A stretch of DNA of 64,000 nt from DATHBD01 sp035296325 (GTDB taxonomy: Bacteria > Actinomycetota > Actinomycetes > Mycobacteriales > Micromonosporaceae), in contig DATHBD010000023.1 in the NCBI GenBank assembly GCA_035296325.1, forward strand, positions 186,001 through 250,000, in the 5' to 3' direction. Both the position numbers and the translations under genes were made by a program. The notes beneath the pieces were generated by a model, which did not search any database, had not been told where the DNA came from, and saw nothing but the letters and a program-made list of their open reading frames with translations. Shown here one piece after another: positions 24,591 through 32,590 of this stretch (position 1 is its first letter; every line of letters starts with the position of its first letter).

Positions 24591-26717
24591 ATGTTTGCTG
24601 GTCACCGGTGGTACCGGCGGCTCATCGGCGTGCTGCTGGCCGTCGGCCTGACTGCCGCCGGAATGGCGTTCACCGGGGGGTCCGCTTCCGCGGCCACCGA
24701 CCTGGCTGCCGGCCGGCCGGCAACCGCCGACTCGTCCCAGGCCGCCCGCGCCCCGGGGCTCGGCACCGACGGCAACCTGACCACCCGCTGGTGCGCGGCG
24801 AACAGCGCCACCGGGCACTGGTGGCAGGTCGACCTGGGAAGCGTCGCGACCCTCAGCGGTAGCCAGGTGATGTGGGAGTTCGCGCGCAACTACCGGTACC
24901 GCATCGCCACCTCGCGGGACGGCGCCACCTGGACCACCGTGGTCGACAAGACGGCCACCACGAGCGCGGCCCAGACCGCGACCGACACCTGGACGGGCAC
25001 CGGGCGCTACGTCCGGATCACCGTCACCGGGCTGCCCACCGGGACGTGGGCGAGCATTTACGATGTCAAGGTGTTCGGCACCCCGGCCGGCGGCCAGGCC
25101 GTCACGATCACCGTCGACGCTGCCGCCGCCAAGGGGCCGTACAAGCCGATCTACCGGTTCTTCGGCTCCGACGAGCCCAACTACACGTACATGCCGGACG
25201 GGCTGAAGACGCTCAACGACATCGGCAGGCTCGGCCCCGCCCAGGCGTACTTCCGCACCCACAGCCTCATGTCGACCGGCGACGGGACACCGGCGCTGAA
25301 GTGGGGCTCGACGAACATGTACACCGAGGACGCGCAGGGGCGGCCGGTGTACGACTGGACCATCGTGGACCGGATCTTCGACGCGCACCTGGCGAACAAC
25401 GTCAAGCCGTATGTCCAGATCGGCTTCATGCCGAAGGCGCTCTCCACGCACCCGGATCCGTACCAGCACAACTGGAAGCCGGGCGACCCGTACAGCGACA
25501 TCTACACCGGCTGGTCGTACCCGCCGAAGGACTACAACAAGTGGCGTGAGCTGGTCTACCAGTGGGTGCTGCACTCGGTGCAGAAGTACGGCCGGGCCGA
25601 GGTCGAGAAGTGGTACTGGCAGGTGTGGAACGAGCCGAGCCAGACCAACGGCTACTGGCGGGGCACCCCGGAGGAGTTCCGCAAGCTGCACGACTACGCC
25701 ATCGACGGGGTGCGTCGGGCGCTGCCCACCGCCAGGGTCGGTGGGCCCGACGTGATCGGTGCCGGCGGCACGTGGATGCGCGACTTCCTGCAGCACCAGC
25801 TCACCGGCACGAACCACGCCACCGGCCGGATCGGCACCCCGATCGACTTCGTCTCCTTCCACGCCAAGGGCTCCCCGACCGTGGTGGACGGCCACGTCCG
25901 GATGGGCATCTCCAACCAGCTCCGGGCCATCCGTGACGGGTTCAACATGATCGGCTCGTTCCCGCAGCTGAAGCCGAAGCCGATCATCATCGGCGAGTCC
26001 GACCCGGACGGCTGCGCGGCCTGCTCGTCGGCGGTCTACCCGCAGAACGCGTACCGCAACACCTCGCTGTACGCCAGCTACACCGCGGCGAGCTTCGCCC
26101 GCACCTACCAACTCGCCGACCGCGCCGGCGTCAACCTGGAAGGGGCGCTCACCTGGTCCTTCGAGTTCGAGGACCAGCCGATGTTCGCCGGGTTCCGGGT
26201 GCTGTCCACCGAAGGCGGGGTGAACCTGCCGGTGATGAACGCGTTCCGGATGCTCGGCAAGATGAGCGGCCAGAACGTTGGCGTCACCAGCACCGGTGAG
26301 GTGCCGCTGGACACCATCGTCGCCAGCGGCGTGCGGGGCGCCCAGACGGACGTCTCGGCAATCGCCACGCTGGACACCAACCAGCTGGCCGTCTTCTCGT
26401 GGAACTACCACGATGACGACGTGGCCGGTCCGGACGCCGCGATCACGTTCGCGCTGAAGAACCTGCCGGCGGCCGCCGCGGGGCGCACGACGATGGTCAA
26501 GTACCAGGTCGACGCGCAGTACAGCAACTCGTACACGGCCTGGAAGAACATGGGGTCGCCGGCCAGGCCCACGGCGGAGCAGATGGCGCAGCTCGTCGCC
26601 GCCGGTCAGTTGCAGACCGTGGGCCAGCCGGAGCCGGTCGCGGTGCAGAACGGCGCGGCCAACGTCAGCACCCGGCTGCCGCGGCAGGGCGTCTCGCTCA
26701 TGGTGTTCACCTGGTAA
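24591..26717 (+). CDS. Secreted GH39-type glycosidase with N-terminal F5/8C (CBM32-like) domain
   Basis: The 708-residue exported enzyme has a signal peptide to about residue 35 (ending GSASA). A discoidin/F5-8C carbohydrate-binding domain follows at about 40-160 (GNLTTRWCAANSATGHWWQVDLG through YVRITVTGLPTGTWASIYDVKVFG). A GH39-like TIM barrel follows that. The acid/base Glu lies in WYWQVWNEPSQ and the likely nucleophile Glu in PIIIGESDPDG. This family includes beta-xylosidases, so plant xylan-type oligosaccharides are the likely substrate. Its end overlaps convergent rnhA by 11 bases. ATG 24591 has GGAG 5 bases upstream; the open frame before it lacks signal-peptide character. Confidence 0.88.
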   Translation: MFAGHRWYRRLIGVLLAVGLTAAGMAFTGGSASAATDLAAGRPATADSSQAARAPGLGTDGNLTTRWCAANSATGHWWQVDLGSVATLSGSQVMWEFARNYRYRIATSRDGATWTTVVDKTATTSAAQTATDTWTGTGRYVRITVTGLPTGTWASIYDVKVFGTPAGGQAVTITVDAAAAKGPYKPIYRFFGSDEPNYTYMPDGLKTLNDIGRLGPAQAYFRTHSLMSTGDGTPALKWGSTNMYTEDAQGRPVYDWTIVDRIFDAHLANNVKPYVQIGFMPKALSTHPDPYQHNWKPGDPYSDIYTGWSYPPKDYNKWRELVYQWVLHSVQKYGRAEVEKWYWQVWNEPSQTNGYWRGTPEEFRKLHDYAIDGVRRALPTARVGGPDVIGAGGTWMRDFLQHQLTGTNHATGRIGTPIDFVSFHAKGSPTVVDGHVRMGISNQLRAIRDGFNMIGSFPQLKPKPIIIGESDPDGCAACSSAVYPQNAYRNTSLYASYTAASFARTYQLADRAGVNLEGALTWSFEFEDQPMFAGFRVLSTEGGVNLPVMNAFRMLGKMSGQNVGVTSTGEVPLDTIVASGVRGAQTDVSAIATLDTNQLAVFSWNYHDDDVAGPDAAITFALKNLPAAAAGRTTMVKYQVDAQYSNSYTAWKNMGSPARPTAEQMAQLVAAGQLQTVGQPEPVAVQNGAANVSTRLPRQGVSLMVFTW

Positions 26718-27207
26718 GCACGTCGCGCGCCGACCCGGGGGATCGGCGGACCTCCTGTGCCTCGCGGAGTCCCTTGCCGGCCAGCTGGTCGGCGCGCTCG
26801 TTCTCCGGGTGCCCGGCATGGCCCTTGACCCACAGCCACTGCACCTCGTGCCGGCCGGCGGCAGCCTCCAGCCGCTGCCACAGGTCGATGTTCTTCACCG
26901 GCTGCCGACCGGTGGTCTGCCAGCCGTTGCCCTTCCACCGGGGCAGCCACTTCGTGATGCCGTCCCGCACATAGGTGCTGTCGGTGTGCAGCCGCACCGC
27001 CACCGCACGGGTCAAGCCCTCCAGCGCGCGGATCGGGGCCATCAACTCCATCCGGTTGTTGGTCGTGTCGGTGGGCTCGCCGCCGTACAGCTCCTTCTCG
27101 ACGCTGCCGTACCGCAGCACGGCGCCCCAGCCGCCAGGCCCCGGGTTCCCACTGCACGCGCCGTCGGTGTAGATGTCCACGACCTGCGCCGTACCGGAGT
27201 CCGCCAT
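26707..27207 (-). CDS. rnhA: Ribonuclease HI
   Basis: The 166-residue enzyme degrades the RNA strand of RNA-DNA hybrids. All four metal-binding acidic residues are visible: Asp15 in IYTDGACSGNPG, Glu54 in NNRMELMAP, Asp76 in LHTDSTYV and Asp140 in NERADQLA, with the loop His in KGHAGH. It is close in length to E. coli RNase HI (155), plus a short C-terminal tail. It overlaps the end of the GH39 gene and is divergent from the methyltransferase. Confidence 0.96.
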   Translation of the reverse strand: MADSGTAQVVDIYTDGACSGNPGPGGWGAVLRYGSVEKELYGGEPTDTTNNRMELMAPIRALEGLTRAVAVRLHTDSTYVRDGITKWLPRWKGNGWQTTGRQPVKNIDLWQRLEAAAGRHEVQWLWVKGHAGHPENERADQLAGKGLREAQEVRRSPGSARDVLTR

Positions 27208-27343
27208 ACCGGCAACCTACCGGCCCGGCGCCGACCCACCCGGACGGGTGGAGTCCGGCACGCGGCACCACCCGTCCGGGGGTCCGCCACGGGGATCGGC
27301 AGTTCCCTCACCGATCGACGGGGACGTACGGCATCCTTGGGCG

Positions 27344-28045
27344 GTGACAAACCGGATCGCTCTCCCCGCGCCCTCCGTCGAGCGCACGATCCTCGACCGC
27401 CTGCTACCGCTCGGCCTGGCCGGGCTGGATCAACTTCGGTTGATGGATGTCCCGTTCGTGCCGGGCGTCCGGCTGCACCTTGCGCAGGACCCGATCGTGC
27501 TGCGGGCCAGGCTGGAGGCGGAAGCCGGCCAGCCGGTGCCGCCGCCGTTCTGGGCCGACGCATGGGTCGGGGGACAGGCGGTCGCCCGCTACCTGATGGA
27601 GCACCCCGAGGAGGTGGCCGGTCGACGGGTGCTCGACGTGGCCGCCGGCTCCGGTCTGCTGGCCGTCGCGGCCGCGAAGGCGGGGGCGGCCTCGGTCACC
27701 GCCAACGACATCGACCCGTACGCGCTGGCGGCGATCTCCCTCAATGCCCGGGTCAACGACGTGGTTGTGACGGTGATCTCAGGGGAGCTGCTCGGCGGCC
27801 ACGGCGGTGACGCCGAGGTGGTTCTGGCCGGCGACGTCTTCTACAACCGGGCCATGGCGGATCGGATGTTGCGGTTCCTTGAGCGGGCCGCGGCACGCGG
27901 TGCCAGCGTGCTCGTCGGGGACCCGGGGCGGGCGTATGTGCCGCACGACCGGCTCACGCCGGTGGCCAGCTACCGGGCCGCGACGTTCGGCGCACCCGAG
28001 GATGCCGAGATAGATGAGGCCCATGTGTACCGACTTCGGACCTGA
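27344..28045 (+). CDS. Class I SAM-dependent methyltransferase (PrmA/ETFB-lysine type)
   Basis: The 233-residue protein contains PFWADAWVGGQAVARYLMEH, typical of the PrmA/ETFBKMT branch. Motif I is VLDVAAGSGLLAVAAAKAGA, a cofactor acidic residue lies in VTANDIDPYA, and VVLAGDVFYNRAMADRML is the post-II segment. Relatives methylate lysines on ribosomal protein L11, electron-transfer flavoprotein or other proteins. The frame is open 57 codons further upstream, but that part runs antisense to rnhA and looks like noise, so I chose GTG 27344 (MTNRIALPAPS). The target protein is unknown. Confidence 0.85.
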   Translation: MTNRIALPAPSVERTILDRLLPLGLAGLDQLRLMDVPFVPGVRLHLAQDPIVLRARLEAEAGQPVPPPFWADAWVGGQAVARYLMEHPEEVAGRRVLDVAAGSGLLAVAAAKAGAASVTANDIDPYALAAISLNARVNDVVVTVISGELLGGHGGDAEVVLAGDVFYNRAMADRMLRFLERAAARGASVLVGDPGRAYVPHDRLTPVASYRAATFGAPEDAEIDEAHVYRLRT

Positions 28046-28121
28046 TTTCCGCCCCGACGAGTGGGTGAACCGTGCGGCCTGATCCGCCCTTTGTTACGGT
28101 GACTGAGGTTTTAGGGTAGGT

Positions 28122-28151
28122 GCTCCAGATCTGCGCCGCAGATTGTGGAGC
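28122..28151 (+). promoter_or_regulatory. Leader hairpin upstream of the cold-shock gene
   Basis: In the 127-base leader before the cold-shock start, GCTCCA (28122-28127) pairs with TGGAGC (28146-28151), and ATCTGC (28129-28134) pairs with GCAGAT (28138-28143), separated by a small internal loop and a three-base apex. Cold-shock mRNAs often carry structured leaders that change with temperature. Such a role here is inference. Confidence 0.4.
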
Positions 28152-28172
28152 GCTCGACAAGGGAGTAGAGCA

Positions 28173-28376
28173 ATGGCTCAGGGCACCGTGAAGTGGTTCA
28201 ACGCGGACAAGGGCTTCGGCTTCATCGCGCAGGACGGGGGCGGTGACGATGTGTTCGTGCACTTCTCTGCCATCCAGTCCGGCGGTTACCGTTCGCTCGA
28301 GGAAAACCAGCGTGTCGAGTTTGAGGTCACGCAGGGCCAGAAGGGCCCGCAGGCAGAGCAGGTACGGGTTATCTGA
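28173..28376 (+). CDS. Cold-shock protein (CspA family)
   Basis: The 67-residue single OB-fold protein carries both RNA-binding motifs, KGFGFI (RNP1) and VFVHF (RNP2), in the standard order after GTVKWFNADKG. It binds single-stranded RNA/DNA and melts secondary structure. I chose ATG 28173 with GGGAG 7 bases upstream; the ten extra codons upstream belong to the leader. Codon use and length match the many small Csp paralogues of actinobacteria. A strong hairpin follows, shared with the convergent RNA helicase gene. Confidence 0.97.
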   Translation: MAQGTVKWFNADKGFGFIAQDGGGDDVFVHFSAIQSGGYRSLEENQRVEFEVTQGQKGPQAEQVRVI

Positions 28377-28394
28377 GCACCGGCCCGTTCTTCC

Positions 28395-28438
28395 CTGAGC
28401 GCAGTCGCTCCGGCTTCGGCCGGAGCGGCTGCGCTCAG
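28395..28438. terminator. 20-bp hairpin with TTCG loop, shared by csp and helicase genes
   Basis: Arms at 28395-28414 and 28419-28438 pair over 20 positions with one G-U wobble and enclose a TTCG tetraloop, an exceptionally stable hairpin. It lies 18 bases after the csp stop and 24 before the convergent helicase stop. It has no U-tract. Confidence 0.8.
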
Positions 28439-28462
28439 CTCGCGTCAACGGGCGGAACTGCG

Positions 28463-30181
28463 TCAGCCGGCGGTACTGCGGTCGCGGCGTACGGTGGCCC
28501 GCTTGCCCTTGATGGTGGTCCCGCGCAGCGCGGTGATCACGTCGTCGGCGTCGGCCCGCGGGACATCGACGAGCGAGAAGCGGTCGGCGAGTTCAATCGC
28601 GCCGATGTCGCGACCGCTGAGCCGGGACTCCCCGGTGATGGCACCGACCAGGTCCTGCGGCCGGATTCCGTCGCGGCGCCCGAGCCCGACGAACACCCTT
28701 GCCATCCCGGCCGCTGACGGCCCGGTACGGCCGTGCCGCCCCTCCGGTGCACCCGACGCCCGCCGACCAGGCTGATCCCGGCCGGGGTGATCCCGGCTGG
28801 ACTGCTCGCGCGGGCCGCTCGGCGCCACCTCGGGGATCTCCTCGTCGTCGTCGGACGAGCCGCCGGCCGCCTCGTGGGCGAGCTTCACCGCGGCCAGCGC
28901 CACCTCCATCAGGTCGAACTCGTCGGTGAGCGTCTCCACCACCACCCGGAAGCGGTCCAGGTCGTCCTGGAGCAGGCTCTCCCGCAGCGCGGCGCAGGTC
29001 AGCTCCAGCCGCCTGGCCCGCAGGTCGGCGATCGTGGGCACCTTCTCGACCTGGATCCGCCGCTTGGTCACCCGCTCGATCGTCTTGAGCATGCGGTGCT
29101 CCCGCGGCTCGGCGAGGGTGATCGCGACCCCTTCGCGGCCGGCCCGGCCGACGCGCCCGATGCGGTGCACATACGACTCCGGCGCGGATGGCACGTCGTA
29201 GTTGAACACGTGCGTCAGCGAGTCGATGTCGAGCCCGCGTGCGGCCACGTCGGTGGCGATGAGCAACTCGGCGGTGCCGGCACGGAGCCGCCCCATCACC
29301 CGGTCGCGCTGCTCCTGGCTCATCCCGCCGTGCAGCGCCTCGGCGCGGTAGCCGCGGCCGTTGAGCGTCTCGGTCAGCCGGTCCACCTCCTCGCGCGTGC
29401 GGCAGAAGACGATCGCGGCGGCCGGCGCCTCGACGTCGAGCACGCGGCCCAGCGCGGCCGGCTTGTGCGCCCGCGGCACGATGTACGCGCTCTGCCGCAC
29501 CAACGGCGCCGCACCGAGGCTCGGGGCTTCCCGACCCATCTGCAGCTGTACCGGTTCGCGCAGGTGCCGGCGGGCCATGCCGTTGATCCGGGGCGGAATC
29601 GTCGCTGAGAAGAGGACCGTCTGGCGCGCCTGCGGGGTCTCGTTGAGGATCGCGTCGATGTCCTCAGCGAAGCCCATGTCGAGCATCTCGTCGGCCTCGT
29701 CCAGCACGACCGTGCGCAGCGAGCCCAGCCGCAGCGTGCCGCGCCCGAGGTGGTCCAGGGCCCGTCCCGGCGTCGCCACGACCACGTCGACGCCGGTGTC
29801 GAGCGCTCGCAGTTGACGCCCGATCGGCTGGCCACCGTAGATCGGCAGGACCCGGACGCCGAGATCGCGCCCGTAGCGGTGGAACGCCTCGGAGACCTGT
29901 ACGGCGAGTTCGCGGGTGGGCACCAGCACCAGGGCCGCCGGTTCGACGCCGGCCCGCTCAGCGGGCAGCTGCTGGAGCACCGGCAGCGCGAACGCGGCGG
30001 TCTTCCCGGTGCCGGTGGCGGCCTGTCCCAGCAGATCCCGACCGGCCAGCAGCAACGGGATCGCCTCCCGTTGGATCGGGGTCGGCTCTTCGTACCCGAG
30101 GGCGGCGAGCGCGTGCAGCAGCTCGGGCCGCAGGCCCAGATCCGGGAAGGTGGTCGCGTCTTCAGCGATGTCGGTGGTCAT
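28463..30181 (-). CDS. DEAD-box ATP-dependent RNA helicase (DeaD/CsdA-like)
   Basis: The 572-residue helicase carries the ordered motifs: Q motif (GYEEPTPIQREAI), I (ATGTGKT), Ia (PTRELA), II (DEAD), III (SAT), IV (IVFCRT), V (TDVAARGLD) and VI (HRIGRVGRAG). After the core comes a dimerisation-like region and an acidic/Arg-rich linker (about 440-495). A DbpA-type RNA-binding domain closes the protein (about 497-572; RVFVGLGRRDGIRPQDLVGAI). It likely remodels ribosomal or structured mRNA at low temperature. ATG 30181 has GAGGAG upstream; 25 additional codons in the open frame were discarded. It is convergent with the cold-shock gene. Confidence 0.95.
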   Translation of the reverse strand: MTTDIAEDATTFPDLGLRPELLHALAALGYEEPTPIQREAIPLLLAGRDLLGQAATGTGKTAAFALPVLQQLPAERAGVEPAALVLVPTRELAVQVSEAFHRYGRDLGVRVLPIYGGQPIGRQLRALDTGVDVVVATPGRALDHLGRGTLRLGSLRTVVLDEADEMLDMGFAEDIDAILNETPQARQTVLFSATIPPRINGMARRHLREPVQLQMGREAPSLGAAPLVRQSAYIVPRAHKPAALGRVLDVEAPAAAIVFCRTREEVDRLTETLNGRGYRAEALHGGMSQEQRDRVMGRLRAGTAELLIATDVAARGLDIDSLTHVFNYDVPSAPESYVHRIGRVGRAGREGVAITLAEPREHRMLKTIERVTKRRIQVEKVPTIADLRARRLELTCAALRESLLQDDLDRFRVVVETLTDEFDLMEVALAAVKLAHEAAGGSSDDDEEIPEVAPSGPREQSSRDHPGRDQPGRRASGAPEGRHGRTGPSAAGMARVFVGLGRRDGIRPQDLVGAITGESRLSGRDIGAIELADRFSLVDVPRADADDVITALRGTTIKGKRATVRRDRSTAG

Positions 30182-30329
30182 GGTCGAACTCCTCGTGCCT
30201 GACTGACGCCGGTCGGGAACTGCGCGCCCAACGATGGCGGTTGGCTCATGCTGCACCGCACCGCACCGAACGGTGCAGCGAGCCAGCGGGGCCCGAATGT
30301 ACCGGACGGATCGGGAACCGCGTCCATCC

Positions 30330-30824
30330 CTAGGCGTTCGCGGCGGGACGCGTCGGCGCCGGGGCCTGCCAGGTCAGCGTCTTGACGGCGCGCAGCAGGA
30401 GACCGTGCGGTTCTCTGGGCTGAAACTGCAGCGTGTCAGCGAGTGCGCCGATGATGAAAAGGCCGCGGCCGGATTCACTCATCAGGTCTGCGCTCGAGGC
30501 GCTCATCTCGGGCATGGCGGTGTCCCTACCGTCGTCGGCGACCTCGATCGTGCAGGTCTCGGCGTCGATGTCGACCCGGACCTCGTAGTCGACGCCGTCC
30601 CGGGCGTGGTCGATGACATTGGTGCACGCCTCGGTGATGATCGGCTGAAGGTCCTCGCGGCATCCGGCGTCCACGCCGAGGGAGCGCAAGGCCTCGTCGA
30701 CGAGGCGCCGATTGGTGCCGACGCTACGGGCGTCGCGCGGCAGGACGATCGCCAGATGGAAATGCACGCCAGCCGCCGTCCCTCCGAGCCACTCAGTGCC
30801 CAACGGTAGCGGCTCGTGCGACAA
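30330..30824 (-). CDS. RsbW-like ATP-binding protein (anti-sigma-type serine kinase)
   Basis: The 164-residue protein is a GHKL ATPase of the HATPase_c_2/RsbW group. The N-box helix is in PIITEACTNVIDHARD, the ATP-lid Asp in EVADDGRD and the glycine segment in ESGRGLFIIGALADTL. Such proteins phosphorylate STAS antagonists or bind sigma factors. No STAS protein, phosphatase or sigma factor is adjacent, so its partner is elsewhere. The TTG at 30824 is the longest start; GTG 30767 with an upstream GGAGGG gives a more compact 145-residue protein and is equally likely. It may be co-transcribed with the GNAT gene 54 bases upstream. Confidence 0.85.
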   Translation of the reverse strand: MSHEPLPLGTEWLGGTAAGVHFHLAIVLPRDARSVGTNRRLVDEALRSLGVDAGCREDLQPIITEACTNVIDHARDGVDYEVRVDIDAETCTIEVADDGRDTAMPEMSASSADLMSESGRGLFIIGALADTLQFQPREPHGLLLRAVKTLTWQAPAPTRPAANA

Positions 30825-30878
30825 CCGGCATCCCGGACTCCGGCGCGGGCCGCCCGCCCGGTCGCGGTCGTGCCCGGC

Positions 30879-31376
30879 TCACGTGCTCACGTGCTTTCGG
30901 AAGTACGCCAGCGTCCACGTCCAGCCCGGTTGGTGCTCCCGGCCAACCTCGCGGTACCCCAGGCTGGCGTAGAAGGCCATCGCCTCGGGTTGGTTGGTGG
31001 CGGTGTCCAGGTGCAGCTCGGTGATGCCGAGTTCCGCCGCGCGGGCCTCCAGCGCGTCCATCAGGGCCCGCCCCACGCCGCATCGGCGGGTCGCCGGATG
31101 TACCCTGACCCGCACCACCTCGGCCGTGCCGTCCCCGGTCGGTCGGATGCCGCCCATGCCGACCAGGTGCCCGTCGAGTTCGGCGACGAGGAAATCACCG
31201 CCACATGCCGCGAACCGGCCGGGCACATCACCAAGGTCTGGGAAGTTCGGGGGCGGGGCAGCGGCCGGAGGGAGCGGCAGCGGCGTCGCCGGATCCGCGG
31301 TCGCCCCGATGTTCGGCAGCGCGTTCAGCGCCCACAGCGTCGGCGCGTCGTCGTCCCGGAACCGCCTGACCGTCAC
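30879..31376 (-). CDS. GNAT-family N-acetyltransferase
   Basis: The 165-residue protein has the GNAT fold with the acetyl-CoA pyrophosphate loop in RVHPATRRCGVGRALMDALE (R/Q-x-x-G-x-G/A type) and the later segment FYASLGYREVGRE. A Pro/Ala-rich insertion (about 35-50) replaces part of the first helical region. The acceptor substrate is unknown. I chose GTG 31376 (MTVRRFRDDD), the usual N-terminus for this family; an adjacent GTG at 31379 is possible. The genes upstream (SGNH lipoprotein) and downstream (RsbW-like) run in the same direction at 89 and 54 bases. Confidence 0.88.
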   Translation of the reverse strand: MTVRRFRDDDAPTLWALNALPNIGATADPATPLPLPPAAAPPPNFPDLGDVPGRFAACGGDFLVAELDGHLVGMGGIRPTGDGTAEVVRVRVHPATRRCGVGRALMDALEARAAELGITELHLDTATNQPEAMAFYASLGYREVGREHQPGWTWTLAYFRKHVST

Positions 31377-31465
31377 CACGCGCCGAGTGTTCCGGCAGCG
31401 GCGGCGCACCGCGACCGATATTCCGCTCCTCGACGCGGCCCGTCGTCACCGCTCCCGGCCCGTCG

Positions 31466-32296
31466 TCACCGCCAGAAGCCGGCGTTCCAGGCGACCCGCG
31501 CCAGTGTCGCCTGACCCTGCCTGCTGGGGTGCCAGTAGTCGACCGTGCTGACGTCAGCCAGGTCGAACCGGTAGTCGAAGACCGCGTTGCCGTCATGCCG
31601 GCAGCGCTCGGTGTGCCGGGTGCAGGCCGCGGCCATCGCGGCGTTGTACGCCTGGACGCGCGCGCGGACCCGGTCCCGCCGGGCCTGTGCGGCGGCACCG
31701 CGGTCCGCCGGGTCGGCCAGCATGGATTGGCAGACCCCGTAGGATTCCCAGGTCCGACGCACGTCCGGCCGGTCTCTACCGACCTCCCAGAGGCGGGCGA
31801 GGTCGGGAACGCTCAGCACCAGGATGCGTGCCTCGGGTAACCCCTGGGCCAGGGCGTCGATCGCTGCGCCGAAGGCCGTCGTGAACGCCTCCACCGACGT
31901 CATCGCCGCCTCGTCCGGCGCGCACGCGTCGTTGGCTCCGATCAGGACGGTGACGTACCCCGGCCGCACCCGCAGCGCCGCCTGGACCTGCCGGTCCAGC
32001 CCGGCGACCCGGGCGCCGCTGACCGCGACGTTCGCATTGCCCTCGCTGCCGCCGCCGAGCCGCTGCCAATGACTGTCGAGGTCAGCGGCGGTCCCGGTGG
32101 CCCAGGACGCCTCGACGCAGTCCCCGCCCCGGCCGCAGGCCGCGAACGCGCGGGTGATGGAGTCGCCCAGCGCCGCCATGGTGCGGGGGCGCGACGGGTC
32201 GTCCCCGCCGGCGTGTCCGCCCCCGCTGTCCGCGGTGCAGCCGAGCGCCGCGCCGAGGACGAGAACGAGGACCAGCGGCAATCGACATCGTCTCAC
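31466..32296 (-). CDS. SGNH/GDSL-family esterase lipoprotein
   Basis: The 276-residue protein starts with a hydrophobic signal and lipobox (AALGC, Cys about 20), so it is anchored outside the membrane. The SGNH blocks are clear: nucleophile Ser in AALGDSITRAF (block I), Gly in NVAVSGARV (II), Asn in LIGANDACAP (III) and the Asp/His pair in DYWHPSRQGQ (V). It should hydrolyse ester bonds in lipids, acylated glycans or cell-wall substituents. I chose GTG 32296, which leaves a normal short n-region (MRRCRLPLVLVLV); GTG 32311 and ATG 32350 are also possible. Confidence 0.88.
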   Translation of the reverse strand: MRRCRLPLVLVLVLGAALGCTADSGGGHAGGDDPSRPRTMAALGDSITRAFAACGRGGDCVEASWATGTAADLDSHWQRLGGGSEGNANVAVSGARVAGLDRQVQAALRVRPGYVTVLIGANDACAPDEAAMTSVEAFTTAFGAAIDALAQGLPEARILVLSVPDLARLWEVGRDRPDVRRTWESYGVCQSMLADPADRGAAAQARRDRVRARVQAYNAAMAAACTRHTERCRHDGNAVFDYRFDLADVSTVDYWHPSRQGQATLARVAWNAGFWR

Positions 32297-32432
32297 CGGT
32301 CCATGGTGCACCAGCGCGCCGCCGAGCGCGTTCCAGCGTCGGTCCGCCATCGATGCCGGTCAGGCCGGCTGGGTCCCGACCGACAGCGGCGGGCAGCACA
32401 CGGCGCCCGGAGCGTCGGTCATCGGCGGGTTC

Positions 32433-32500
32433 GACATATGTCTAGCTTGACGCCCATCTAAGTACGCTGCAAGCTGGTGACTGCTTCGATGGATGTCTAG
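32433..32500. promoter_or_regulatory. Palindrome and direct repeats upstream of the MFS gene
   Basis: GACATATGTC (32433-32442) is a perfect 10-base palindrome. ATGTCTAG occurs at 32438-32445 and again at 32493-32500, 55 bases apart, in an AT-richer patch of the 294-base divergent gap. This could be an operator for the MFS or lipoprotein gene. No regulator is adjacent. Confidence 0.35.
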
Positions 32501-32590
32501 TCAGGGAGCCCGGATGTCCGAGTCGACCGCCGCCCCGCCGTACCGCCGACAGCCCGGGCTCCCCCCGCCTGCCGTCGGCGGCTGCTTCGG

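Noticed and set aside
24435..26819. 794-codon frame antisense to the GH39 gene
   Set aside because: A shadow of the GH39 codons; GH39 signal peptide and catalytic motifs support the + strand.
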